Program-made: the position numbers and the translations under genes | In this document: one piece after another, positions 7,533 to 15,282 of the stretch | Position numbering within the stretch: position 1 is the stretch's first letter | Layout of the letters: every line of letters begins with the position of its first letter | Notes under the pieces: generated by a model | The model's database searches: none | What the model was told of the DNA's origin: nothing | The model's input: only the letters and a program-made list of their open reading frames with translations | Source: an uncultured Faecalibacterium sp. | GTDB lineage: Bacteria; Bacillota; Clostridia; Oscillospirales; Ruminococcaceae | DNA: 64,000 bases | Assembly (NCBI GenBank): GCA_934547065.1 | Contig: CAKTEF010000006.1 | Span: 1 to 64,000, forward strand | Direction: 5' to 3'

Positions 7533-8069
7533 ATGAAAATGATGAAAAAACTCATGGCCGTTGCGCTGGCAGGCGTGATGGCACTGACCCTGCTGGCAGG
7601 CTGCGGGAGCATGATCGAAGAAAAAGAGATCGTTGCCTGCCTGAGTGATGCGTATAAGGGCTGGACCGGCAAATCCATTTCCATGACCGCTGCTTCGAGC
7701 GATGAAGCCGTAAAGGCCGCCAGCACCCTGAAAGAATTCCAGGCGGAACATCCGGAGGAAACCATCGAGTCGATGCTGGGCAGCGATGGAACAGCATTCA
7801 ACGTGCTGAGAGCTGCCCTGAAAGCGGATAACGAAACGGACGGCATCGTAGTAAGCTATGCCAAGCTGGAAGAATATCAGAGCAAGCTTTATTCTGAACG
7901 TAAGAATATGGTGATTGCCAGCGAGCTGATGGGCAATGTAGAAACGGTGTATGCAACCTTTAATCCGTGGACCGCAGAAGAAGCAACGGTCAGCCTGACG
8001 GTGGAAAAATTTGGCGATGACAATTATGTGATCGCAGTGGTCCGCCTGAAAGAACCCGCCGGGGACTGA
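7533..8069 (+). CDS. Array lipoprotein 6 (cassette 2, gene A)
   Basis: A 178-residue lipoprotein, lipobox LLAGC, Cys24. The first mature residues are GSMIEEKEIVACLSD, so it lacks the NPYAL start of the other A genes although its promoter and signal-peptide DNA are the same. The central block is SYAKLEEYQSKLY and the final strand FGDDNYVIAVVR. The identical upstream half joined to a different mature half suggests either rapid divergence or replacement of the mature-coding segment. Function unknown. Confidence 0.8.
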   Translation: MKMMKKLMAVALAGVMALTLLAGCGSMIEEKEIVACLSDAYKGWTGKSISMTAASSDEAVKAASTLKEFQAEHPEETIESMLGSDGTAFNVLRAALKADNETDGIVVSYAKLEEYQSKLYSERKNMVIASELMGNVETVYATFNPWTAEEATVSLTVEKFGDDNYVIAVVRLKEPAGD

Positions 8070-8135
8070 TGGCAGGATGAAAACGAAACACTGCACCGAT
8101 ACGAATAAAAACGCAAAAATGCGGAGGATAAGACC

Positions 8136-8633
8136 ATGAAACTGTTCAAAAGACTGTTGGCTGTTGCGCTGGCGGGCGTGCTGGCGCTGACCGTTCTGAC
8201 CGGCTGCGGCGGCATCAACCAGAAAGAGCTGGCTGCCATTTTGGGCGATATGGATGGCGGCGTGACCTATCAAAATATTGGCGAAGAAGAAGCCAATAAG
8301 GCGTTTGATGCCATTCAGGAAGCATACGAAACGCTCTCTGAAACTCAGCAGGAAAATTTCAGGATATATTATGCGCGCGATGCGGTTAAAACAGCATTGG
8401 GCATTCAGGATGATACAGAGGACGTGTACCGCGTGAGCTTTGCCAAGATGGAGGAGTTCAGCAGCGAGTATCTGAAGCAGCATGATGTCTACGCTCTGGC
8501 AATGCTGGTCCAGTATAATTCGGTATGGTTGAGCGGCATGCGTGAACCGAGCAACCAGGGAACCATCAGCATGAAGTCCGTGCAGTTCAACGGTGCGGAG
8601 TATCTGGTGGTCGTGACCAAACAGCTGGCATAA
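8136..8633 (+). CDS. Array lipoprotein 7 (cassette 2, gene B)
   Basis: The shortest array protein, 165 residues, lipobox LTGC, Cys24. It begins GGINQKELAAILGDM, with a GVTYQNIGEEEANKAF region that corresponds to the TFTDAGAKQA region of the other B genes. Central block SFAKMEEFSSEYL, final strand FNGAEYLVVVTK. GGAGGATA precedes the ATG. Function unknown. Confidence 0.8.
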   Translation: MKLFKRLLAVALAGVLALTVLTGCGGINQKELAAILGDMDGGVTYQNIGEEEANKAFDAIQEAYETLSETQQENFRIYYARDAVKTALGIQDDTEDVYRVSFAKMEEFSSEYLKQHDVYALAMLVQYNSVWLSGMREPSNQGTISMKSVQFNGAEYLVVVTKQLA

Positions 8634-8672
8634 ACAGCAGGACCTCAATGCAGAGATTTGGAGGAAAACAAG

Positions 8673-9260
8673 ATGAAACTGTTTAAGAAATTGATGGCAG
8701 TTGCCCTTGCCGGTGCAATGGCACTGACGGTTCTGACCGGATGCGGCAGCGTGGTCAACGAGCGGGAGCTGGTTGCAACGCTGAACGATATGAAAGCACT
8801 GGAAAAAGTCTGGGATTACGAGGAATATGAGAATGGTGGTGTAGAAACCGGCGTAAAGACCATTACGCGCGGCAGCAGTGCATTGGCCAATCAGGTGCTG
8901 AACAAAGTTAAGACGTATCTTGAAACACACCCGGATTCTTATAACAATGCAAAATCGCTGTTGGTAGATGCATACGATCCGAGTTTGGATGAAGCAAAGA
9001 TTCGCTCCATCGTCCCGAAAGACAGCAAAGACGCGTATTACCTTGCATTTCTTCGTGTGAACGAGTACCAGAGCGAGGAGTTCAAGAACAACAAGGCCGG
9101 TTATATGGCACAGCAACTGATGGGGAGTGGTGTCTGTGCGCTGAACCACATTGAGGACCGCACCGGCACGCTGGGCGACAACGCCGTGGCAAGCGTTGCT
9201 TCCGCTGAGATCGCGGGCAACACCTATCTGGTGGTCGTGTTCGTCCAGGCTGCCAAGTAA
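8673..9260 (+). CDS. Array lipoprotein 8 (cassette 2, gene C)
   Basis: A 195-residue lipoprotein with GSVVNERELVATLND after Cys24. It carries a unique stretch of about 35 residues rich in Glu, Tyr and Gly (from about residue 45), and then the C-gene segments RSIVPKDSKDAYY, FLRVNEYQSEEF and IAGNTYLVVVFVQAAK. It ends cassette 2. Function unknown. Confidence 0.8.
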   Translation: MKLFKKLMAVALAGAMALTVLTGCGSVVNERELVATLNDMKALEKVWDYEEYENGGVETGVKTITRGSSALANQVLNKVKTYLETHPDSYNNAKSLLVDAYDPSLDEAKIRSIVPKDSKDAYYLAFLRVNEYQSEEFKNNKAGYMAQQLMGSGVCALNHIEDRTGTLGDNAVASVASAEIAGNTYLVVVFVQAAK

Positions 9261-9295
9261 CCCACACCCCTGAAACGTAACGATATTTCTGCACC

Positions 9296-9342
9296 ACCCC
9301 GGAGCACACCGCCCACAGCGGCCCGTGCTCCGGGGCTTTTTT
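9296..9342 (+). terminator. Array terminator T4
   Basis: Fourth copy of the CCCCGGAGCAC / GTGCTCCGGGG stem with T-run, after cassette 2. Confidence 0.9.
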
Positions 9343-9445
9343 GTGCTGCGGGAACGACTGTTTTTCCCCGGAATCCACAATTCTGGAAGAAATTACAAAA
9401 AGAATGCACAAAAAATAGGGAAACAGACGAAAATTTCCGGAACTC

Positions 9446-9517
9446 TTGACAAACCCACCGGGGGGGGGGGTAAGATGGCGGTAACAAGGTGTCTTTTTTG
9501 TGAAAACGGAAAGACAC
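9446..9517 (+). promoter_or_regulatory. Poly-G spacer promoter P5 with leader hairpin
   Basis: TTGACA (9446-9451), 19-bp spacer with eleven G (9460-9470), TAAGAT (9471-9476). Leader hairpin arms at 9489-9496 and 9510-9517. It heads cassette 3. Confidence 0.8.
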
Positions 9518-9554
9518 ACGGGTGCAGTAACACTTTGATTTGGAGGAAACGACG

Positions 9555-10082
9555 ATGAAAATGATGAAAAAACTCATGGCCGTTGCGCTGGCAGGCGTGA
9601 TGGCACTGACCCTGCTGGCAGGCTGCGGGAACCCGTATGCCCTCAGCGTCAAAGAGATCATGAACTACATCGAGGATGAAAACCCGGTTGAGCTGGATGA
9701 GGGAATCAGTGTCACGCTGAAAGCCGCAGCGGATACCGATGCCGTGACACTGGCCGACCAGCTGAACGATGCGATCACCGCAGAGGCGAACCAGCGCCGG
9801 AGCGAAACGGAGATCCTGCGTCAGTGCCAAGCCGCACTGAAAGAAAAGCTGCAAAAAGAGGGCGAATATGTTGCAGCCAGCTATGTGAAAGTTCCGGCAA
9901 CGGAGAGCGAAACGCTCAAGAAGTGGACGAATCACGAGATGGCATATCGGTTGATCTACTACAGAGTTCAGCTTTCGGATGTGTCTGCCAAAGACGGCTC
10001 TGAGGGCACCATCAGCATTTGCATCCGGAAGATCGGCGATACCAATTATGTGTTTGCCGTGATCCGGACTCCCGGAGCCTGA
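9555..10082 (+). CDS. Array lipoprotein 9 (cassette 3, gene A)
   Basis: A 175-residue lipoprotein, lipobox LLAGC, Cys24, then GNPYALSVKEIMNYIED and VTLKAAADTDAVTLAD, so it is the closest partner of array protein 3. Central block SYVKVPATESETL, final strand IGDTNYVFAVIR. The 83-bp gap to gene B resembles the one in cassette 1, supporting duplication of whole cassettes. Function unknown. Confidence 0.8.
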   Translation: MKMMKKLMAVALAGVMALTLLAGCGNPYALSVKEIMNYIEDENPVELDEGISVTLKAAADTDAVTLADQLNDAITAEANQRRSETEILRQCQAALKEKLQKEGEYVAASYVKVPATESETLKKWTNHEMAYRLIYYRVQLSDVSAKDGSEGTISICIRKIGDTNYVFAVIRTPGA

Positions 10083-10165
10083 TCGTAGAGGCGTACCAAG
10101 AAAAAACTGCACCGGAAAATTGATTTTGTTTGACAGAACGCAAGATGGATGCGGAGGAGATACGT

Positions 10166-10711
10166 ATGAAACTGTTCAAGAAACTGATGGCCGTTGCGCT
10201 GGCAGGCGCAATGGCGCTGGCGGTGCTCACCGGCTGTGCGGCGACCCTGGATAAGCGGGAGCTGATCGCTTACCTGAATGACACCAATTCGGGTGTCACC
10301 TTTACCGATGCGGGCGCAAAGCAGGCGGAAGCACTGATCTCCAAGATCAAAGCCGCTTATGACAACGCAGAGGATAAAGCCGCATTTGACCCGATGGATG
10401 CACTGTTTGGTGCAGACAGCGAAGAAGAATACCAGAGCAAATTGGACGCAGCCCGCAGCGCAGTGGGCGTGAAAGAGGACGACCTTGATCGCTGCGAAGT
10501 CCGCATTGGCAAAATGAAAGAGCTCAAGGGCCAGATGAACAAAGAACTTGCAGACGTGACACTGTTCGAGAGCGTAAGACCGATCATGCTGGCCTATGGC
10601 GCGGGTCCGTACAGCGACCATGGCACCATCAGCATCAGCTATGTGACGCTGGGCGATACCGAGTATTTCGTTGCCGTTGTCTGCGGCGGTAATAGCAGAA
10701 CTCACATTTAA
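10166..10711 (+). CDS. Array lipoprotein 10 (cassette 3, gene B)
   Basis: A 181-residue lipoprotein, Cys24 in LTGC. Related to array protein 4: LDKRELIAYLND, VTFTDAGAKQAEAL, FDPMDALFG, central IGKMKELKGQMN and final LGDTEYFVAVVC, followed by a short polar tail. The ATG at 10166 has GGAGGAGA at the right distance; upstream in-frame codons from 10130 lie in the intergenic spacer. Function unknown. Confidence 0.8.
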   Translation: MKLFKKLMAVALAGAMALAVLTGCAATLDKRELIAYLNDTNSGVTFTDAGAKQAEALISKIKAAYDNAEDKAAFDPMDALFGADSEEEYQSKLDAARSAVGVKEDDLDRCEVRIGKMKELKGQMNKELADVTLFESVRPIMLAYGAGPYSDHGTISISYVTLGDTEYFVAVVCGGNSRTHI

Positions 10712-10752
10712 GCCGGACCGTGTGAAACCACAAAAAGTCGGAGGATAAAACG

Positions 10753-11349
10753 ATGAAATTGTTTAAGAAGCTGATGGCGGTTGCACTGGCGGGTGCAATG
10801 GCTTTGACCGTGCTGACCGGCTGCGGCAGTGTGGTAAACGAGAAAGAGCTGTTTTCTGTTCTCAAGGATTATACCCAGCAAATGACGAACGGTGAGGGAG
10901 AAATCGTGCAGGGCGATGGCACGCTGGCAAAGCAGGCATTCAACCTGACGAAGACCTTTGCAGAGAACCACCAGTCGGCCATCAAGGAACATCCGTATTA
11001 CGGTCCGTACGATGATGCGATCCAGCAGATCGTTTTAGACGCTGGTGTGCGCAATTCCAGCAATACGGATATGGCAGGGCTGAGAGCAATCGTCCCGGCT
11101 GGCAGCAGAGATGCTTACTATGTGAGCTGTGCGGAAGTCAAGGACTATCAGAGCAAGTTCATGACCGAAAAACAGATGAACGAGCTGGCGATAAGCCTGA
11201 TTGATATGCAGATGCAAGGAAGTGTTCAGATCAACCAGAATGTGGCCGATTATGATGATCTGGGCAATACCATGACGATCCACCTGTATTCCGGCCAGAT
11301 CGCCGAGAAGAACTATGTGTTCATGGTTGCGGTGGTCGCAGCCGAGTGA
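10753..11349 (+). CDS. Array lipoprotein 11 (cassette 3, gene C)
   Basis: A 198-residue lipoprotein with GSVVNEKELFSVLKD after Cys24. Closest to array protein 5: EIVQGDGTLAKQAF, GLRAIVPAGSRDAYY, central CAEVKDYQSKFM, and strand IAEKNYVFMVAVVAAE. It closes cassette 3 and is followed by T5. Function unknown. Confidence 0.8.
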   Translation: MKLFKKLMAVALAGAMALTVLTGCGSVVNEKELFSVLKDYTQQMTNGEGEIVQGDGTLAKQAFNLTKTFAENHQSAIKEHPYYGPYDDAIQQIVLDAGVRNSSNTDMAGLRAIVPAGSRDAYYVSCAEVKDYQSKFMTEKQMNELAISLIDMQMQGSVQINQNVADYDDLGNTMTIHLYSGQIAEKNYVFMVAVVAAE

Positions 11350-11384
11350 TCCACACCCCTGAAACATAACGATTTCTGCACCCA

Positions 11385-11432
11385 CCCCGGAGCACACCGC
11401 CCACAGCGGCCCGTGCTCCGGGGCTTTTTTTG
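11385..11432 (+). terminator. Array terminator T5
   Basis: Fifth copy of the CCCCGGAGCAC / GTGCTCCGGGG stem with T-run. After it the shared sequence stops, so this is the right edge of the array. The dpaA gene starts 62 bp further. Confidence 0.9.
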
Positions 11433-11493
11433 CGCACAGAGGGCGGCGGCGCGGCATAGGATGCGGCAAGACCACGGGGAGGGGGAGCCGGAA

Positions 11494-12288
11494 ATGGAAC
11501 AACAAAAACGGTTTGCGGTCATTGGCACCGACGCGCGTCAGGCGGCCGCCGCGCGGGCGCTGGTGCGGGCCGGGTATGCGGTGGGCGGGCCGGAGCAGAC
11601 GGCGCTGGCGGATTACATCCTGCTGCCGCTCCCGCTGGATGCCGCCCGCACCCCGCTGGCCGAGCTGCTGCGGGCGGCAAAGCCGGGGGCGGTGGCGCTG
11701 GGCGGCAAAGTCTCGGCGCAGGCGGCAGCCATCGCGCAGGAAGCGGGCGTGGAGCTGATCGATTACTTTGCGCAGGAGGAGCTGACCATCCGCAACGCCA
11801 TCCCCACGGCGGAGGGGTGCATCGGCATCCTGCTGGCCCGCCGCAGGCGGACGCTGTGGAACAGCGCGGTGCTGGTCACGGGCTTTGGGCCGGTGGGGCA
11901 GGCGCTGGGGGTGCGGCTGGCCGCGCTGGGTACACAGGTCACGGTGACGGCCCGCCGCCCGGCACCCTGTGCCCTGGCCGAAAGCCTGGGCCTGCGCAGT
12001 GCGCCGTTGGCCCGGCTGGAACAGCTGGCCCCGGCGTTTGATACGGTGGTCAATACCGTTCCGGCGCAGGTGCTCACCCGGCCGGTGCTGGCGGCACTGC
12101 GGCCGGGCAGCCTGATCGTGGACCTGGCCTCGGACCCCGGCGGCACCGATTTTGCGGCGGCGCGGCAGCTGGGGCATCAGGCCATCCATGCGCTCAGCCT
12201 GCCGGCAGCCTGTGCGCCGGAAACGGCGGGCGAGGCCGTGGCGCAAACGGTGTGCGGCATCCTGGCACAAAGGGAGGGGAGAGTATGA
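11494..12288 (+). CDS. dpaA: Dipicolinate synthase subunit A
   Basis: A 264-residue protein with an N-terminal Rossmann-like domain (FAVIGTDARQ) and a second NAD(P)-binding domain with GFGPVGQALGVRLAALG near residue 130. The segment YFAQEELTIRNAIPTAEG is characteristic of DpaA/SpoVFA. With DpaB it oxidises dihydrodipicolinate to dipicolinate, the Ca2+-binding solute of spore cores. The ATG at 11494 follows GGGGGAGCC. The stop overlaps the dpaB start in ATGA, so the two are translationally coupled. Its presence is notable because the suspected genus is not known to sporulate. Confidence 0.8.
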   Translation: MEQQKRFAVIGTDARQAAAARALVRAGYAVGGPEQTALADYILLPLPLDAARTPLAELLRAAKPGAVALGGKVSAQAAAIAQEAGVELIDYFAQEELTIRNAIPTAEGCIGILLARRRRTLWNSAVLVTGFGPVGQALGVRLAALGTQVTVTARRPAPCALAESLGLRSAPLARLEQLAPAFDTVVNTVPAQVLTRPVLAALRPGSLIVDLASDPGGTDFAAARQLGHQAIHALSLPAACAPETAGEAVAQTVCGILAQREGRV

Positions 12289-12875
12289 GGACACAACGGC
12301 GCGGGACGGCGGCGTTTGCCGTCTGCGGGAGCTTTTGCACCCTGGGCACAGCGGCAGCCGCCGCAGAACAGCTGGTGCGGCAGGGGTGGGACCTGCTGCC
12401 CGTTATGAGCTTTGCGGCTGCCGGGCTGAACACCCGCTTTGGCCGGGCGGAGGAGTGGCGCCGGCGGCTGGCCGAGATCACCGGGAACCCGGTGCTGGAC
12501 ACCCTGCAGGCCGTGGAGCCGCTGGGCCCCCGGCACCTGGCCCAGGCGCTGGTGATCGCGCCCTGCACCGGGGCCACGCTGGCCCGGCTGGCGGCGGGAC
12601 TTTCGGATACGCCCGTGACGCTGGCGGCCAAAAGCCTGCTGCGGGTGGGCTGCCCCGTGGTGGCGGCGGTCTCCACCAACGACGGCCTGGCGGCATCCGC
12701 CGAGAACATTGCCCGCCTTTTGCAGCGCAAGCACTACTTTTTTGTGCCGTTCGGGCAGGATGACCCGGTGCAGAAGCCCCAAAGCCTGAAAGCGGATTTC
12801 CAGCTTCTCCCGGCGGCACTGGAGCAAGCGCTGCAAGGGCGGCAGCTCCAGCCGCTGCTGCGGCAGTTCAACTGA
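12285..12875 (+). CDS. dpaB: Dipicolinate synthase subunit B (flavoprotein)
   Basis: A 196-residue flavoprotein of the DpaB/SpoVFB family. It has the flavin-binding start AVCGSFCTLG, then LVIAPCTGATLARLAAGLSDTPVTLAAKS, which resembles phosphopantothenoylcysteine decarboxylase-type flavoproteins, and PVVAAVSTNDGLAASAENIARLL. It acts with DpaA in dipicolinate formation. The ATG at 12285 lies inside the end of dpaA, preceded by GGGAGGGGAGAGT. No terminator was seen before the carboxypeptidase gene, which has its own promoter. Confidence 0.8.
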   Translation: MRTQRRGTAAFAVCGSFCTLGTAAAAAEQLVRQGWDLLPVMSFAAAGLNTRFGRAEEWRRRLAEITGNPVLDTLQAVEPLGPRHLAQALVIAPCTGATLARLAAGLSDTPVTLAAKSLLRVGCPVVAAVSTNDGLAASAENIARLLQRKHYFFVPFGQDDPVQKPQSLKADFQLLPAALEQALQGRQLQPLLRQFN

Positions 12876-12885
12876 ACACAGTCTC

Positions 12886-12914
12886 TTTTCAGGCGGGGAA
12901 AAATGTGGTATACT
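12886..12914 (+). promoter_or_regulatory. Promoter of the D,D-carboxypeptidase gene
   Basis: TTTTCA (12886-12891), 17 bp, TATACT (12909-12914), 59 bp before the start codon. Confidence 0.5.
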
Positions 12915-12973
12915 AAGATGAAAAATCATCAAGAAAGCTGCCCCCGCAGGTGGAGCAGCCGGAGAGGGAACAC

Positions 12974-14293
12974 ATGAAACATCAGATCGCCGCGTTTTGT
13001 GCGGCGCTGCTTTGCCTGCTGGTGTCGGCTGCACCGGGGGCGGCGGCAGCCGGGCCTGCCCTGACCGCCACCGAAGCGTATTGCATCGTCGATGCGGACA
13101 CCGGCCTGGTGCTGGCGCAGCAGAATATGGACGAGGAGCTGCACCCGGCCTCCATCACCAAGGTGATGACGCTGGGCCTGGCCTGCCAAAAGGCGCAGGG
13201 CAGCTGGGAAAACACCAAACTGACCGTCAGCCATGAGGACGTTTACTCCCTTGCGGGCACCGATTCCAGCCACATTGCCCTGCAGGAGGGCGAGGAGGTG
13301 CCTTTGCAGGATGCGCTGTATGCCACCATGATGGCCAGCGCCAACGATGGCGCGAACCTGCTGGCCGAATACTTCGGCGGCGGCAGCATCGAAGGCGGCG
13401 TGGCCGCCATGAACGCCCAGGTGCGGGCGCTGGGGCTGGAACACACCCATTTTGCCAACCCCCACGGCATCAGCGATACCGATCACTATACCAGCTGCTA
13501 CGATATGGCGCAGATCCTGCGCTGGGCGCTGACCCAGCCGGGGTTCGAAACGCTGTTCACCCGCAGCGAGATGTACACCATGGAGCCCACCAACATTCAG
13601 CCGGTCACCCGCTACTTTTCCCAGCAGGACTTGATGCGGATCGGTTCCAGCCGGTACGGCATCCCGTCCATCCGGGGCTCCAAGATCGGTTACACCAACA
13701 TTGCCCGTTACAGCTACGTCTGTCTGGCGGAGCAGGACGGCGTGCGGCTGATCTGCGTGACCATGCAGAGCCAGCTCAAAACCGATAAATACAACGATGT
13801 CCGCACCCTGCTGGACTACGCGTTCGGCACGTTCAAAAAATATATCGAACTGCCCGGCGGCAGCGTGACCGCCCAGCTGCCGGTGGCAGGCGGCGGCGGA
13901 ACGCTGGGCACGGTGAGCGTGACAGACCCCGGCGTGAAGCTGCTGGCGGCCGAGGGACTGACCGCACAGGATGTGGAAGTTTCGTTGGAACTGCCCGAAA
14001 CCTTTGTGCTGGGCACCGAGCCGCAGGCGTACGCAGTGTATACGGTTCGCGGGCGCGGCCTGCAGGAGGATACCGGTGTGCGAGTGAAAGCGAAAATTTC
14101 GGGGCTGGAGGAACTGCTGGAAAACAGCGCCAACGCCACCCTGCCCGCTTCCGGCGACGTGGGGCCCAAACGTGCGGTCGGCGGCCTGCTGGCCATTTCG
14201 GTGGGGGCCACCGTGCTGGCCGCCCTGCTCGCCTTTGGCGTGGTGCGGGGGATGGCAAAGCGGAACGCAAAGAAAAGCAAGAGCAGGCACTGA
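12974..14293 (+). CDS. D-alanyl-D-alanine carboxypeptidase (PBP5/DacF type)
   Basis: A 439-residue exported serine peptidase. A signal peptide ends near residue 26. The S11 catalytic motifs are visible: SITK (S60-K63), SAN in MMASANDGAN, and a third motif KIG in RGSKIGYTN, in place of the usual KTG. Residues after about 285 form the beta-rich C-terminal domain of PBP5 proteins, and a C-terminal membrane helix followed by a KRNAKKSKSR tail anchors it. It trims the terminal D-Ala of peptidoglycan stem peptides. Ribosome site GGAGAGGG. Confidence 0.85.
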   Translation: MKHQIAAFCAALLCLLVSAAPGAAAAGPALTATEAYCIVDADTGLVLAQQNMDEELHPASITKVMTLGLACQKAQGSWENTKLTVSHEDVYSLAGTDSSHIALQEGEEVPLQDALYATMMASANDGANLLAEYFGGGSIEGGVAAMNAQVRALGLEHTHFANPHGISDTDHYTSCYDMAQILRWALTQPGFETLFTRSEMYTMEPTNIQPVTRYFSQQDLMRIGSSRYGIPSIRGSKIGYTNIARYSYVCLAEQDGVRLICVTMQSQLKTDKYNDVRTLLDYAFGTFKKYIELPGGSVTAQLPVAGGGGTLGTVSVTDPGVKLLAAEGLTAQDVEVSLELPETFVLGTEPQAYAVYTVRGRGLQEDTGVRVKAKISGLEELLENSANATLPASGDVGPKRAVGGLLAISVGATVLAALLAFGVVRGMAKRNAKKSKSRH

Positions 14294-14299
14294 ATCCCG

Positions 14300-14612
14300 C
14301 CCTCTCAGGCGCTTCGCGCCAGCTCTCCCAAAGGGAGAGCCAATGGCGGCTCACGGGCAGGCCCGTCCTTTGTACAACCTCTCAGTCGGGCTTACGCCCG
14401 CCAGCTCCCCTGGTAGGGGAGCCTTTGGCAAAGAGGTTCCCTTGCAGCGCAAAGGGGAACTTGCAGGGCTTTCCGCCACGCCAGAGCCTCCCCTACTAGG
14501 GGAGGTGGCATTGCGAAGCAATGACGGAGAGGTTGTACAGAGCAGGGCCTTATCTAGGAGATGCGTTGGCTCCCCCTTTGGGCGAGCCAGGCAGCGGCCT
14601 TGCCTGAGAGGG
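14300..14612. repeat. Nested palindromic intergenic repeat (MITE/REP-like)
   Basis: The 416 bp between the carboxypeptidase and rmlC hold no gene. An outer element has 11-bp terminal inverted repeats, CCCTCTCAGGC (14300-14310) and GCCTGAGAGGG (14602-14612). Inside it sits another with perfect 13-bp ends, TGTACAACCTCTC (14371-14383) and GAGAGGTTGTACA (14527-14539). Both contain several small hairpins such as AGCTCTCCCAAAGGGAGAGC and CTCCCCTACTAGGGGAG. Related pieces lie at 27938-28061, 44429-44486 and 51886-51989. No open reading frame with a ribosome site is seen. Confidence 0.7.
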
Positions 14613-14709
14613 TACACCCGCTAAAATACGCGCAAAAGCCCGCAAGGACTTTTCCAAATAAAACAGAATGACAAAATTTTCTGAGAAAAAACAGAGAGGA
14701 AAATGAAAT

Positions 14710-15276
14710 ATGGGCAAGTTTACCTTTACTCAGACGGAGATCCCCGGCGTTGTGGTTATTGAGCCGCAGGTGTTCGGCGATGATCGCGGCTACTTTATGG
14801 AGACGTACCAGAAAGATCAGTTTGCCGCAGCAGGCATCGACAAGGAGTTCGTGCAGGACAACCAGAGCCGCTCCACCCGCGGCGTGCTGCGCGGCCTGCA
14901 TTTCCAGAAGAACCACACCCAGGGCAAGCTGGTGCGCGTGACCAAGGGCGAGGTGTACGATGTGGCCGTGGACTGCCGCCCCCACAGCGCCACCTTTGGC
15001 AAGTGGGTGGGCGTGACCCTTTCCGAGGACAACAAGAAGATGTTCTATATCCCGGAGGGCTTTGCCCACGGTTTTCTGGTGCTGAGCGATGTGGCAGAGT
15101 TCTGCTACAAGTGCACCGATGTCTACGACCCCACCAGCGAGGGCGGCATCCCCTACGATGACCCCACCGTGAACGTGCAGTGGCCGGACTGCGGCTGCGA
15201 GCACAAGACCAGCGCAAAGGACAAGCTGCATGAGCCCTTTGCCGCCCAGAAGTTTGAATTCTTTGAAAAGTGGTGA
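14710..15276 (+). CDS. rmlC: dTDP-4-dehydrorhamnose 3,5-epimerase
   Basis: A 188-residue cupin-fold epimerase. Family signatures are DDRGYFMETY near residue 24, STRGVLRGLHFQ near residue 60 with the catalytic His, and IPEGFAHGFLVLSD near residue 115. It converts dTDP-4-keto-6-deoxyglucose to dTDP-4-keto-L-rhamnose in L-rhamnose precursor synthesis. RmlA, RmlB and RmlD are not in the window, so the rest of the pathway must be elsewhere. It lies seven bases before a polysaccharide ABC exporter, suggesting that L-rhamnose goes into the exported polymer. Ribosome site AGAGAGGA. Confidence 0.9.
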   Translation: MGKFTFTQTEIPGVVVIEPQVFGDDRGYFMETYQKDQFAAAGIDKEFVQDNQSRSTRGVLRGLHFQKNHTQGKLVRVTKGEVYDVAVDCRPHSATFGKWVGVTLSEDNKKMFYIPEGFAHGFLVLSDVAEFCYKCTDVYDPTSEGGIPYDDPTVNVQWPDCGCEHKTSAKDKLHEPFAAQKFEFFEKW

Positions 15277-15282
15277 TGGCCC

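Noticed and set aside
3509..9380. Long minus-strand frames across the lipoprotein array
   Set aside because: Their repeated segments are only the reverse translation of the shared promoter and signal-peptide DNA. The forward frames have ribosome sites, lipoboxes and terminators.
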